Positions 17,020-26,303 are shown, counted from the stretch's first letter. The stretch: 64,000 bases of DNA from Pseudomonas sp. RIT409 (GCF_003052515.2 NZ_QARE02000010.1:62001-126000); one strand, 5' to 3'. A program made the numbers and translations. The notes: generated from the sequence alone by a model not told the origin.

Positions 17020-19115
17020 ACGCTCTTTTCAAAGGCTTCTTTCAGGACGTTCCGCCGGCTCGCGATTGGTTTTACGGCGTTAGGACGTTCGCCGCCTCCA
17101 TGCTCGCGCTGTACCTGGCGCTGATTTTCGAACTGCCACGCCCTTACTGGGCCATGGCCACCGTGTACATCGTGTCCAGCCCTTTCGTAGCGCCCACCAG
17201 TTCCAAGGCGTTGTATCGGGCCGGCGGTACCTTTCTCGGGGCCGCGGCCTCGGTGCTCATCGTGCCGCTGTTCGTCCAGACGCCCTTCCTGCTCGCGGTG
17301 GTCATTGCCCTGTGGACCGGCACGCTGCTGTTCCTGTCCCTGCACCTGCGCACGGCCAACAGTTACGCGCTGATGCTGGCCGGTTACACCATGCCGCTGA
17401 TCTCCTTCCCGGTGGTGGACAACCCCCAGGCCGTGTTCGACATCGCGGTCGCGCGCACCGAGGAAATCCTGCTGGGCATCGTGTGTGCTGCGGTAATCGG
17501 TGCGATGTTCTGGCCCCGGCGTCTGGCCCCGGTGCTGGTCGACTCCATGGGCAAGTGGTTCAAGGACGCCTCGGCCTACAGCGACCTGTTCCTCGCCCGT
17601 AACGCCACCCCTGAAGCGGTCGGCGCCCTGCGCACGGCGATGGTCGCGACGTTCAACTCGCTGGAGCTGATGATCGGGCAACTGCCTCACGAAGGCACTC
17701 ACCGGCAGACCGTTCGCAACGCCAAGGAATTGCGCGGGCGCATGATTCATCTGCTGCCGACGATCGACGCCCTCGACGACGCGCTGTGGGCGCTGGAACG
17801 TCGCACCCCCGAACTGGTGGCTGATCTCGCGCCACTGATCATCGAATGTCGCGACTGGGTGGAGAAGACCGCCGACGGTGCGCCGATCGAATACTGGCAG
17901 GCGCTGCACACAGAACTCGAGCGTTTGCAGCCGACCCCTGCCCAGGTGGACGATCGTCGGCAACTGCTGCTGTCCACCACGCTGTATCGCCTGCGCGAGT
18001 GGATCGACCTGTGGCAGGACTGTCGCAGCCTGCAACACGCCATCGAAACCGATGATCACCGCCCTTGGCGCGCGGTGTATCGCCACTGGCGTCTGGGGCG
18101 CCTGTCGCCGTTTCTCGACAAGGGGATGATGCTGTACTCGGTCGCCACCTCGGTCACCGCCATCATTGCCGCCTCGGTGCTGTGGATTCTGCTGGGTTGG
18201 CAAGACGGCGCCAGTGCCGTGGCGCTGGCGGCGGTGGCGTGCAGCTTCTTTGCCGCCATGGACGATCCGGCGCCGCAGATTTACCGGTTTTTCTACTGGA
18301 CTTTCCTGTCGGTGATCTTCGCCAGCCTGTACCTGTTCGTGGTGCTGCCGAACCTGCATGACTTCCCGATGCTGGTGCTGGTCTTCGCCGTGCCCTTTAT
18401 CGTGGTCGGCACCCTCACCGTGCAACCGAAGTTTTACCTCGGCACGCTGCTGACGATCGTCAACACCTCATCGTTCATCAGTATCCAGAGTGCCTACGAC
18501 GCGGACTTCCTGAACTTCCTCAATGCCAACCTCGCGGGCCCGGCGGGCCTTGCGTTCGCCTTCGTCTGGACCCTGATCGTGCGGCCTTTCGGCACTGAAG
18601 TCGCCACCCGGCGCCTGACCCGTTTCAGTTGGAACGACATCGTATCGCTCAGCGAGGAAGCGACCCTGGCCGAGCACCGGCACATGGGGGTGCGCATGCT
18701 GGATCGCCTGATGCAGCATTTGCCACGCCTGGCCATTACTGCGCAGGACACCAACGTCGCCCTGCGCGAGGTGCGGGTCGCGCTGAACATGCTGGACCTG
18801 CTGGCGTATATGCCACGGGTTCACCCTGTGCCTCGCCAATTGTTGCGGCAGGTCGCCACCGAAGTCGGCGCGCATTTCCGCGCCTGCCTCAAGGCACGGG
18901 AACGTCTGCCGGCGCCCAAGGGGCTGCTGATGACCATGGACCGCGCCCGCCGCGCGCTCACGTTCCAGTGGATGGGCGATGACCCGTCGCGCCTGCACCT
19001 GCTGCACGCCCTGAGCGGGCTGCGGCTGTCGCTGCTGCCGGGCGTGGAAATCGTCGACGTGCTGGCCGAGCGAGAAGAACAACCGCCGTATGGCATCGAT
19101 GGAGCGCCGCTATGA
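17016..19115 (+). CDS. FUSC-family (AaeB/MdtO-like) inner-membrane efflux protein
   Basis: A 699-residue protein with two blocks of transmembrane helices (about residues 25-170 and 370-520), separated and followed by cytoplasmic domains. This is the standard FUSC layout of AaeB and MdtO. The start is an uncommon TTG whose last two bases are part of the marR stop (TTGA overlap), so translation is coupled to the regulator. It ends by overlapping the DUF1656 gene (ATGA). AaeB-type pumps export hydroxylated aromatic acids; other relatives export drugs. Substrate here is not predictable. Confidence 0.88.
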   Translation: MNALFKGFFQDVPPARDWFYGVRTFAASMLALYLALIFELPRPYWAMATVYIVSSPFVAPTSSKALYRAGGTFLGAAASVLIVPLFVQTPFLLAVVIALWTGTLLFLSLHLRTANSYALMLAGYTMPLISFPVVDNPQAVFDIAVARTEEILLGIVCAAVIGAMFWPRRLAPVLVDSMGKWFKDASAYSDLFLARNATPEAVGALRTAMVATFNSLELMIGQLPHEGTHRQTVRNAKELRGRMIHLLPTIDALDDALWALERRTPELVADLAPLIIECRDWVEKTADGAPIEYWQALHTELERLQPTPAQVDDRRQLLLSTTLYRLREWIDLWQDCRSLQHAIETDDHRPWRAVYRHWRLGRLSPFLDKGMMLYSVATSVTAIIAASVLWILLGWQDGASAVALAAVACSFFAAMDDPAPQIYRFFYWTFLSVIFASLYLFVVLPNLHDFPMLVLVFAVPFIVVGTLTVQPKFYLGTLLTIVNTSSFISIQSAYDADFLNFLNANLAGPAGLAFAFVWTLIVRPFGTEVATRRLTRFSWNDIVSLSEEATLAEHRHMGVRMLDRLMQHLPRLAITAQDTNVALREVRVALNMLDLLAYMPRVHPVPRQLLRQVATEVGAHFRACLKARERLPAPKGLLMTMDRARRALTFQWMGDDPSRLHLLHALSGLRLSLLPGVEIVDVLAEREEQPPYGIDGAPL

Positions 19116-19321
19116 TCGGTGATCTGGACATCAGCGGGATTTTCCTGCCCACGTTTCTGGTGTTGATGGGCATCACCTATGTGATTTTCCTCGGGCTGCA
19201 CGCCGTGCTGTCCCGGGTGCACTTCTATCGCCTGGTGTGGCACCGGGCTTTGTTCAACGTCGGTCTGTACGCCCTGCTGCTCGGCGTGGTGGATACCCTC
19301 AGTCGCTATCTGATGAGCTGA
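19112..19321 (+). CDS. DUF1656 small membrane protein (AaeX-like)
   Basis: A 69-residue protein with two hydrophobic segments (about residues 9-30 and 45-62) and the DUF1656 pattern (DISGIFLPTFLVLMG; FYRLVWHRALFNVGLYALLL). Members are always found between FUSC and HlyD genes, as aaeX is in E. coli. Its start overlaps the FUSC stop by four bases, and its stop is one base from the HlyD start. It is probably an accessory of the inner-membrane complex. Confidence 0.92.
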   Translation: MIGDLDISGIFLPTFLVLMGITYVIFLGLHAVLSRVHFYRLVWHRALFNVGLYALLLGVVDTLSRYLMS

Positions 19322-19322
19322 A

Positions 19323-20228
19323 ATGAAAAAACCTTTACTGACCCTGGGCCGTGTGGTCCTGACACTGCTGGTTGTACTGCTTGCCGCCATCGTCGTGTGG
19401 CGCATGGTGATGTATTACATGTATGCCCCCTGGACCCGCGACGGTCACATTCGCGCCGACGTGATCCAGATCGCTCCGGACGTATCCGGCCTGATCGAAA
19501 AAGTGTCGGTCACCGACAACCAGGCGATCCACAAAGGCCAGGTATTGTTCACCATTGACCAGGATCGCTTTCGCCTGGCCTTGCGCCAGGCTCAGGCGAC
19601 CGTGGCCGAGCGCAAGGAAACCTGGGAGCAGGCCCAGCGCGAAAACAGGCGCAACAAAGCGCTCGGCAATCTGGTGGCCCGTGAGCAACTGGAGGAGAGC
19701 CAGTCCAGGGAGGCACGCGCGTTGTCAGCGCTGAGCGAAGCCCAAGTGGCGGTGGACGCAGCCCAGTTGAACCTGGACCGCTCCGTGATTCGCAGCCCGG
19801 TCGATGGCTACCTCAATGATCGGGCGCCCCGTGATCGTGAGTTCGTCAGTGCCGGCAAGCCCGTGCTGTCCGTGGTGGACAGCGCCTCGTACCACATCGA
19901 CGGCTATTTCGAAGAAACCAAGCTGGACGGCATTCACATCGGTTCTGCCGTCGACATCCGCGTGATAGGTGACAATGCCCGCCTGCGAGGGCACGTGGTC
20001 AGCATCGTTGCGGGTATCGAAGACCGCGACCGCACCAGCGGCAACAACCTGCTGCCCAACGTCAACCCGGCATTCAGCTGGGTACGCCTGGCCCAGCGGA
20101 TTCCGGTGCGCATCGCTTTCGACGAAGTGCCCGAAGACTTCCGCATGATCGCTGGACGCACGGCCACGGTGTCGATCATCGACGACGCGGCGCACAGGCA
20201 AACCGCGCCGCAAGGAGGTACGCGATGA
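19323..20228 (+). CDS. HlyD/AaeA-type periplasmic adaptor
   Basis: A 301-residue membrane-fusion protein. It has an N-terminal anchor (residues 12-35) and a lipoyl half-motif VSGLIEKVSVTDNQAIHKGQVLF. An alpha-hairpin follows (about 80-140, rich in Gln/Glu/Arg), then the second lipoyl half VRSPVDGYLNDRAPRDREFVSAG-like segment (seen as SPVDGYLNDRAP), and a beta-barrel domain. It links the inner-membrane pump to the outer-membrane channel encoded next. It overlaps that gene by ATGA. Confidence 0.93.
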   Translation: MKKPLLTLGRVVLTLLVVLLAAIVVWRMVMYYMYAPWTRDGHIRADVIQIAPDVSGLIEKVSVTDNQAIHKGQVLFTIDQDRFRLALRQAQATVAERKETWEQAQRENRRNKALGNLVAREQLEESQSREARALSALSEAQVAVDAAQLNLDRSVIRSPVDGYLNDRAPRDREFVSAGKPVLSVVDSASYHIDGYFEETKLDGIHIGSAVDIRVIGDNARLRGHVVSIVAGIEDRDRTSGNNLLPNVNPAFSWVRLAQRIPVRIAFDEVPEDFRMIAGRTATVSIIDDAAHRQTAPQGGTR

Positions 20229-21667
20229 AACGCAGCGCGGCCCTATTGGGCGTGGGGCTGGGCTTGCTGCTGTCGGCCTGTACGGTGGTCGGTCCGGACT
20301 ACCGGTTGCCCAAGGATGCGGCGGTCAATCGTCCCGATCTGCAGGGCCCGATCGCCGGCAGCTCGTCGAATGCCGTGTCGGCACCGGTCCCTGCGGATTG
20401 GTGGCGGCTCTACAAGGACCCCACCCTCGATGAACTGGTACGCCAGGCGCTGGCGTCCAGCACGGACCTGCGCGTCGCGGCCGCCAATCTGCAACGGGCA
20501 CGCTACCAGACCAATGAAGCCCAGGCCGCGGGCGGCTTCACCAACAGTGCCAAGGCCGGCGCCCAACGCTTGCAGGAATCCGGTCAGGCGTTTCTGTTAC
20601 CCGAAAAGGTACCCGTGGCCAATGTCGCCGACATCGGGCTGACGACCTCTTATCAATTCGACCTGTTCGGTGTGCTGCAACGTGGCATCGAAGCGGCAGA
20701 GGCGAATACCGATGCGGCGCAGGCAGCGGTCGACACCGCACGGATTACGCTGGTGGCCGACGTGGTGCGTGCCTATACGCAGGTGTGTGCGGCCAACGAA
20801 GAGCGCAACATCGCGCTGCACTCGCTGGACCTGCAGCAACAAAGCCTGGCCCTGACTCAGCGCCTGCGCGATGCCGGACGCGGTGACGAAACTCAGGTCA
20901 CCCGCTCCCAGACCCAGTACAAATCTCTGCGCGCCGACCTGCCTCGCTACACCGCTGCGCAAAAAGCCGGGATGTATCGCCTGTCGATGCTGTTGGCCAA
21001 ACCTTTGGATCAATTGCCCAAAGCCGTGGCCGACTGCGCCGAGCTGCCGCGCATCGCTCAGGTCATGCCGGTCGGCGATGGTGCCGCGCTGCTCAAGCGA
21101 CGCCCGGACGTGCGCCAGGCCGAACGGCGACTGGCGGCGTCGAGCGCGGCAATCGGCGTGGCCACCGGCGAGCTTTATCCGGACATCAGCATCGGGGCAA
21201 CGGTCGGCACCGTCGGCATTGTCGACGACCTCGGCGATCCGTCCACCAACCGCTGGGGCTTCGGCGGGCTGATCAACTGGACGCTGCCGTCCAATGGCGC
21301 GCGTGCGCGGATTCATATGGCCGAAGCATCGAACCAGGGCGCCCTGGCCCACTTCGACGGCGTGGTCCTGAACGCCATACGCGAGGCGCAAACCAGCCTG
21401 TCTCAATACACCGCGTTGCTGGAACGTCGCGATGCACTGGCCGATACCGAAGCCTCGGCCAGGCAGGCGGCGGACCAGACCCATCGGTTCTTCATGGCCG
21501 GTCGCGAGTCCTTCCTCGCCGACCTGCAAGCCACCCGCACCTACACCGACGTGACCGCGCAACTGGCCGCAGCCAATACGCAGGTGGCCATGGGGCAGAT
21601 TGACTTGTTCCTGGCGCTGGGCGGGGGCTGGGAGAATAAGCAGGTGGCTGCGCAGAATCCGAAATGA
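20225..21667 (+). CDS. NodT-family outer-membrane efflux lipoprotein
   Basis: A 480-residue TolC-like channel protein. Its signal peptide ends in the lipobox LLSAC (residues 15-19), so it should be lipidated at Cys19. It begins its mature part with TVVGPDY, typical of the NodT/OprM group. Two repeated coiled-coil/beta modules are evident (about 70-260 and 270-470). It completes the MarR–FUSC–DUF1656–HlyD–OMF efflux operon. It is most like the MdtNOP and Aae-plus-channel arrangements. No strong terminator follows; a weak hairpin lies near 21675-21710. Confidence 0.93.
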   Translation: MKRSAALLGVGLGLLLSACTVVGPDYRLPKDAAVNRPDLQGPIAGSSSNAVSAPVPADWWRLYKDPTLDELVRQALASSTDLRVAAANLQRARYQTNEAQAAGGFTNSAKAGAQRLQESGQAFLLPEKVPVANVADIGLTTSYQFDLFGVLQRGIEAAEANTDAAQAAVDTARITLVADVVRAYTQVCAANEERNIALHSLDLQQQSLALTQRLRDAGRGDETQVTRSQTQYKSLRADLPRYTAAQKAGMYRLSMLLAKPLDQLPKAVADCAELPRIAQVMPVGDGAALLKRRPDVRQAERRLAASSAAIGVATGELYPDISIGATVGTVGIVDDLGDPSTNRWGFGGLINWTLPSNGARARIHMAEASNQGALAHFDGVVLNAIREAQTSLSQYTALLERRDALADTEASARQAADQTHRFFMAGRESFLADLQATRTYTDVTAQLAAANTQVAMGQIDLFLALGGGWENKQVAAQNPK

Positions 21668-21828
21668 ACACCCCCCTGTAGGCGTGAGGCTGCTCCTGCA
21701 GGGTACCCCACCCGCCGCCATCCTGCGCTTGACGCGTGCCACCTGTCGCTTGCAACAGCTCGTCGAATGGAACCCTTCGCCGCCCGCACTGCCTGATCTC
21801 TCTATACCCACCCCGCAGGAGGCATCCC

Positions 21829-22662
21829 ATGCGCACGCTGCAATTGGCTGAGAAAACCGTACCCGTCATCGGTCAGGGCACCTGGCGCATGGGCGAAGAC
21901 CGGCAGCGGCGCCAAGCAGAAATCGCCGCCCTGCAATTGGGCATCGATATCGGGCTGACCCTGATCGACACCGCCGAGATGTACGGCGAAGGCGGTGCCG
22001 AGCAAGTGGTGGGTGAGGCCATCGCAGGCCGCCGCGATCAGGTCACGCTGGTGAGCAAAGTCTACCCGCACAACGCCAGCCGCCACGGCATTCCCGCCGC
22101 TTGCGAGCGCAGCCTGCAGCGGATGAAAACCGATCATATCGATCTTTACCTGCTGCACTGGCCGGGCTCGCACCCGCTCGATGAAACCGTCGAAGCCTTC
22201 GAACGCCTGCGCGAGGCTGGCAAGATCGGCCGCTGGGGTGTGTCCAATTTCGACGTTTCGGACCTGCTGGAGCTTGAAACCGTCGACTCCCCAACGGCCT
22301 GCGCCACCAATCAGGTGCTGTACAACCCGGAGCAGCGCGGTATCGAATACGACCTCCTCCCTCGGATGCAGAATGCCTACATGCCGCTTATGGCCTACTG
22401 CCCGATCGGGCAAGGGGGCGACCTGTTGATGAACCCTGCCATTCTCGAAGTCGCCAAGCGCCATGGCGCCACTCCCGCGCAGATCAGCCTGGCGTGGGTG
22501 CTGCGCCAGGACGGCGTGATCGCCATCCCGAAAGCAGTCGACCCCCATCACCTGCGGTCGAACGCCGAGGCGGTGAACATCGAGCTGACCCTGGACGACG
22601 AACTGCTGATCGACACGTCCTGGCCCGTACCGACGCGCAAGCGGCCGTTGGAAATGGTCTGA
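21829..22662 (+). CDS. Aldo/keto reductase
   Basis: A 277-residue NADPH-dependent oxidoreductase. The catalytic tetrad is visible: Asp47 (DTAEMYGEG), Tyr52, Lys77 (LVSKVYP) and His110 (LLHWPG). The cofactor-binding end shows AIPKAV and NAEA motifs. The start is the ATG at 21829, preceded by an AGGAGG ribosome-binding site at 21817-21822; the longer frame is rejected. This is the YeaE/YafB-like cytosolic group that reduces methylglyoxal or other aldehydes, but the substrate is not known. It stands alone. Confidence 0.92.
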   Translation: MRTLQLAEKTVPVIGQGTWRMGEDRQRRQAEIAALQLGIDIGLTLIDTAEMYGEGGAEQVVGEAIAGRRDQVTLVSKVYPHNASRHGIPAACERSLQRMKTDHIDLYLLHWPGSHPLDETVEAFERLREAGKIGRWGVSNFDVSDLLELETVDSPTACATNQVLYNPEQRGIEYDLLPRMQNAYMPLMAYCPIGQGGDLLMNPAILEVAKRHGATPAQISLAWVLRQDGVIAIPKAVDPHHLRSNAEAVNIELTLDDELLIDTSWPVPTRKRPLEMV

Positions 22663-22778
22663 GCGCGGCGACAGGCCAGCAGGCCGGGCATCAAGGCCAA
22701 TGAAAGAGACGGGCAGCAGCAGACTCAAAGAGTCACAAAAACGTCAAAAAGCCTTGCGATGATGCCGCTTTCGAGCCC

Positions 22779-22798
22779 ATGCCCTTTCGGGCATTTTT
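22779..22798 (+). terminator. Terminator-like hairpin just before corA
   Basis: The stem ATGCCC (22779-22784) pairs with GGGCAT (22789-22794) around TTTC and is followed by a T-run. It ends only 15 bases before the CorA-like start codon, so it could end the aldo/keto reductase transcript or act as a leader attenuator. Confidence 0.65.
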
Positions 22799-22813
22799 CG
22801 CCTGCGAGCCTTC

Positions 22814-23830
22814 ATGAACTCAAGCATTGCCCGGACCCACGACGCGGACATTTTCGGTCTGCTGTATGGCTTTCGATTTCGTCCAGGAGAGGCTGCGCAA
22901 CAGATTGACTCGGCGGCCGCTCTGGACGCCTTGCGCAACCCCACCGACCCGAACACTTTCATCTGGCTGCACCTGAACCTCGCCCACGCCAGCTGCGAGC
23001 GCTGGCTGAAAACCCATCTGGACCTGCCCGAAGAATTTTTGGAAGCCTTGCACGAAGGCTCACGCTCGACCCGCATCGAACACGTCGACTCCGCCCTGCT
23101 GGCTGTGGTCAACGACGTGGTGTTCGATTTCAACCGCGTGTCGACCGACATTGCCACGCTGTGGGTGTGCGTGCGCAGCCACCTGATGATTTCTGCCCGG
23201 CATCAGCCCTTGCGCTCCGTCGACCGGCTGCGGTCCTCGGTCAAACAGGGGGAAACTTTTCGCTCTCCGCTGGAGCTGCTCGCGCACCTGGTACGCGATC
23301 AGAGCGACGTGCTGGCGCAATTCATGCGCAAGACCAGCCTCAGCGTCGATCGCATCGAGGACCAATTGCTGGCACAGCGTCTGAGCAACAACCGCACCGA
23401 ACTGGGCGCGATGCGTCGGGTGCTGGTGCGCCTGCAACGCTTGCTGGCGCTGGAGCCAGGCTCGTTGATGCGGTTGCTGCATCGCCCGCCCCAGTGGTTG
23501 CAGGAGGAAGATTTGCAAGAGCTGCGTCAATCCACGGAAGAGTCAGCGCTGGTGATCAGCGACCTCACGGCATTGGGCGAACGCATCAAACTGCTGCAAG
23601 AAGAAATCGCCGCCAACCTCAACGAGCAGAGCAGCCGTACGCTGTTCACCCTGACCGTCGTGACCGTACTCGCACTGCCGATCAACATCGTGGCAGGCTT
23701 CTTCGGCATGAACGTCGGTGGCATCCCGCTGGCCAGCGACCCCCATGGGTTCTGGATTCTGGTGGTGTTGGTGGCGTCGTTCACTTTCATCGCCGGGCGC
23801 TGGGCGTTTCGCAAAAGTCGGGAGTATTGA
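22814..23830 (+). CDS. CorA-family divalent metal transporter (ZntB-like)
   Basis: A 338-residue protein with a large N-terminal cytoplasmic domain and two C-terminal transmembrane helices. The first of these ends in the diagnostic GMN motif (FFGMNVGG, about residue 298). The extended acidic/His N-domain and the GMNVGGIP loop fit the ZntB/CorA branch that moves Zn2+ or Mg2+. A hairpin with terminator features sits immediately upstream, and a broken second copy of the 3' part of the gene lies downstream at 24020-24214. Confidence 0.9.
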   Translation: MNSSIARTHDADIFGLLYGFRFRPGEAAQQIDSAAALDALRNPTDPNTFIWLHLNLAHASCERWLKTHLDLPEEFLEALHEGSRSTRIEHVDSALLAVVNDVVFDFNRVSTDIATLWVCVRSHLMISARHQPLRSVDRLRSSVKQGETFRSPLELLAHLVRDQSDVLAQFMRKTSLSVDRIEDQLLAQRLSNNRTELGAMRRVLVRLQRLLALEPGSLMRLLHRPPQWLQEEDLQELRQSTEESALVISDLTALGERIKLLQEEIAANLNEQSSRTLFTLTVVTVLALPINIVAGFFGMNVGGIPLASDPHGFWILVVLVASFTFIAGRWAFRKSREY

Positions 23831-23860
23831 ACCTCCGCTAATCCGCCTCTGGCCGAAGAC

Positions 23861-23991
23861 GTAGGAGCGCGCTTGCCCGCGATCTGCCGCGAAGCGGCAG
23901 TGAAATCAGACACCTCGGCTCTTTCTGGTACACCGCGTTGGCAGGGTTTTGCTGCCGCTCTGCGGCAGATCGCGGGCAAGCGCGCTCCTAC
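23861..23991. repeat. REPIN copy 1 (inverted REP pair)
   Basis: Two REP units face each other: GTAGGAGCGCGCTTGCCC... at 23861-23883 and its exact inverse at 23969-23991. Inside each arm is a CTGCCGC-N3-GCGGCAG hairpin. This is a typical Pseudomonas REP doublet, mobilised in trans by RAYT transposases; none is visible here. Confidence 0.9.
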
Positions 23992-24019
23992 GCCTTCGGC
24001 AGCATCAAAAGCAGCGCGC

Positions 24020-24214
24020 GTCGTATCGAGGACCAGTTGCTGGCACAGCGCCTGAGCAACAACCGCACCGAACTGGGCGCGATGCGTCGGGTTGCTGCAC
24101 CGCCCGCCCCAGTGGTTGCAGGAAGAGGATTTGCAGGAGCTGCGTCAATCCACGGAAGAGTTGGCGCTGGTGATCAGCGACCTGATGGCATTGGGCGAAA
24201 GTCGGGAGTATTGA
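24020..24214 (+). pseudogene. Broken duplicate of the corA 3' end
   Basis: This stretch is nearly identical to parts of the CorA-like gene from about 23345 to its stop. It lacks 53 bases corresponding to 23420-23472, which shifts the frame, and about 234 bases corresponding to 23581-23814. It keeps the last codons and stop. It is sandwiched between two near-identical REPIN blocks. The unit spacing is 385 bases, so it arose by a tandem duplication of gene tail plus REPIN, followed by internal deletions. Confidence 0.88.
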
Positions 24215-24245
24215 AGCTTCACTCATCCGCCTCTGGCCGAAGGCC

Positions 24246-24376
24246 GTAGGAGCGCGCTTGCCCGCGATCTGCCGCGAAGCGGCAGTGAAATCAGACACCT
24301 CGGCTCTTTCTGGTACACCGCGTTGGCAGGGTCTTGCTGCCGCTCTGCGGCAGATCGCGGGCAAGCGCGCTCCTAC
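24246..24376. repeat. REPIN copy 2
   Basis: Near-identical to the block at 23861-23991, with the same arms at 24246-24268 and 24354-24376. Identity extends on both sides (from the CCGCCTCTGGCCGAAG stretch to AGCAGCGCG), which shows that it was duplicated together with the corA fragment rather than inserted independently. Confidence 0.9.
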
Positions 24377-24532
24377 GCCTTCGGCAGCATCAAAAGCAGC
24401 GCGTGTCTAACGTTTCCTAACGCCACCCATCCGTTATCGCCACAAATCCTCTCGAACCCTGACCTGCGTCGCATCTTTGTCACATTTTGAAATGATCATG
24501 GTTGCCACTTCACCTCGACAGGATTGTGAATC

Positions 24533-26137
24533 ATGGCGACTCCCTCTCTGGCCCGCGACGCTGCCGGGCCGAGCGTTCAATTCGGGCGCAAGCCTGGTGT
24601 GCTGACGATGGTGGTTTTTTTTGCCGTTCTCGCGCTTGGCCTGCTCTACACCGCCTTCAGTCTGAAATCGGACATGGATGACCTGGGCACGGTGGTCACG
24701 ACCTGGGTGCCCTTCCTGCTGCTGGGCGTCGCGCTGGTGATCGCGCTGGGCTTCGAGTTCGTCAATGGCTTCCACGACACGGCCAACGCGGTCGCGACGG
24801 TGATTTACACCCACTCGCTGCCGCCGAACGTCGCGGTGCTCTGGTCCGGCGCGTTCAACTTTCTCGGGGTGCTGTTTTCCAGCGGGGCGGTGGCCTTCGG
24901 CATCATCGCCCTGCTGCCAGTGGAACTGATCCTGCAAGTCGGCTCTTCTGCGGGGTACGCCATGATCTTCGCCCTGCTCATCGCCGCCATCGTGTGGAAC
25001 CTCGGCACCTGGTGGCTGGGCTTGCCCGCGTCGTCTTCGCATACGCTGATCGGCTCGATCATCGGGGTCGGCGTGGCCAATGCGCTGATGCACGGTCGCG
25101 ATGGCACCAGTGGGGTGGACTGGTCCCAGGCGACCAAGATTGGCTATTCGCTGCTGCTCTCGCCGCTGGTGGGCTTCACGTGCGCGGCGCTGTTGTTACT
25201 GGCGCTGCGTGCGTTCGTCAAGAATCGCGCGCTGTACAAGGCACCTAAGGGCAACACCCCGCCACCGCTGTGGATTCGGGGCCTGTTGATCCTGACGTGC
25301 ACTGGCGTGTCCTTTGCTCACGGCTCCAACGACGGTCAGAAAGGCATGGGCCTGATCATGCTGATCCTGGTCGGCACGCTGCCAATGGCCTATGCCCTCA
25401 ACCGTGCGATGCCCGCCGATGAATCGGTGCAGTTCGCCGCAGTGGCGCAGGTCACCCAGCAAGCCTTGATCAAGACCGCGCCTCTGCCCGCGCCGGCTGA
25501 CTCGCGCAAGACCTTGTCCGACTACCTCCGCGACAAACAGCCCACGCCCGAGCTGATCCCGGCCCTGGCCGTCATGGCCGGCAAGATCGGTGACCAGGTC
25601 GCCAGCTACGGCTCCCTGGCCAAGGTGCCCGCCGAAGCCACCGCCAACGTGCGCAACGACATGTACCTGACTTCCGAAGCCATCCGCCTCATGGACAAGC
25701 ACAAGGCCGTCCATTTCGACGCCGACACCCAGGGCAAGGTGCAACTGTTCAAGCAACAGATCGACAACGCGACCCGCTTCATCCCGCTGTGGGTCAAGGT
25801 CGCTGTCGCCATCGCGTTGGGGCTCGGAACCATGGTGGGCTGGAAGCGCATCGTCGTGACCGTTGGCGAGAAGATCGGCAAGACCCACCTGACCTACGCC
25901 CAGGGCGCGTCGGCGGAAGTGGTCGCCATGCTGACCATCGGCGCGGCGGACATGTACGGCCTGCCCGTGTCGACGACCCACGTGCTGTCGTCCGGCGTGG
26001 CCGGCAGCATGACCGCCAATGGCTCGGGTCTGCAGTTGCGCACGCTGCGCAATCTGGCGCTGGCCTGGGTACTGACCTTGCCTGCGGCGATTCTGCTGTC
26101 GGGCGGGCTTTATTGGCTATTCACCCAACTCTTCTGA
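24533..26137 (+). CDS. PiT-family inorganic phosphate transporter
   Basis: A 534-residue inner-membrane protein with about ten helices and a central hydrophilic loop. Both PiT signature repeats are visible: GFHDTANAVATVIYTHSL near residue 83 and SFAHGSNDGQKGMGLIML near 262. There are also two SSSHT/STTHV motifs (PASSSHTLIGS, PVSTTHVLSSG). It carries out low-affinity, proton-coupled uptake of metal-phosphate complexes. Upstream, GTCGCAT and GTCACAT spaced 11 bases apart (24468-24485) weakly resemble a Pho box. It is followed by a strong terminator. Confidence 0.93.
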   Translation: MATPSLARDAAGPSVQFGRKPGVLTMVVFFAVLALGLLYTAFSLKSDMDDLGTVVTTWVPFLLLGVALVIALGFEFVNGFHDTANAVATVIYTHSLPPNVAVLWSGAFNFLGVLFSSGAVAFGIIALLPVELILQVGSSAGYAMIFALLIAAIVWNLGTWWLGLPASSSHTLIGSIIGVGVANALMHGRDGTSGVDWSQATKIGYSLLLSPLVGFTCAALLLLALRAFVKNRALYKAPKGNTPPPLWIRGLLILTCTGVSFAHGSNDGQKGMGLIMLILVGTLPMAYALNRAMPADESVQFAAVAQVTQQALIKTAPLPAPADSRKTLSDYLRDKQPTPELIPALAVMAGKIGDQVASYGSLAKVPAEATANVRNDMYLTSEAIRLMDKHKAVHFDADTQGKVQLFKQQIDNATRFIPLWVKVAVAIALGLGTMVGWKRIVVTVGEKIGKTHLTYAQGASAEVVAMLTIGAADMYGLPVSTTHVLSSGVAGSMTANGSGLQLRTLRNLALAWVLTLPAAILLSGGLYWLFTQLF

Positions 26138-26163
26138 CGCGAAGCGTTTCCCCGCTCTCCTTC

Positions 26164-26189
26164 ACAGGCGCTCGGGCGCCTGTTTTTTT
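26164..26189 (+). terminator. Terminator of the PiT gene
   Basis: ACAGGCGC pairs with GCGCCTGT around a TCGG loop and is followed by a run of T residues. It lies 27 bases after the stop codon. Confidence 0.9.
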
Positions 26190-26267
26190 GCGCTGCATCC
26201 CCCGAACGAAATCTTCACGATCCGCGGTCTACCCCCCAGCACCGCTTGGAACGCAAACGCCGCCAAC

Positions 26268-26303
26268 AAAAACGCCACGACCGAATGACCCGGTCGTGGC
26301 GTT
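26268..26303 (-). terminator. Terminator of the gap gene
   Basis: A perfect 13-bp stem (26271-26283 with 26291-26303) has a T-run on the minus strand. It lies 37 bases downstream of the GAPDH stop codon. Confidence 0.88.

Noticed and set aside
16659-18425. 588-codon minus-strand frame across marR and the FUSC gene
   Set aside because: It is rich in His, Gln and Arg without domain pattern and lies entirely opposite established genes.
24468-24485. Possible Pho box before the PiT gene
   Set aside because: The two 7-base units match the consensus at only four positions each, too weak to list as a site.
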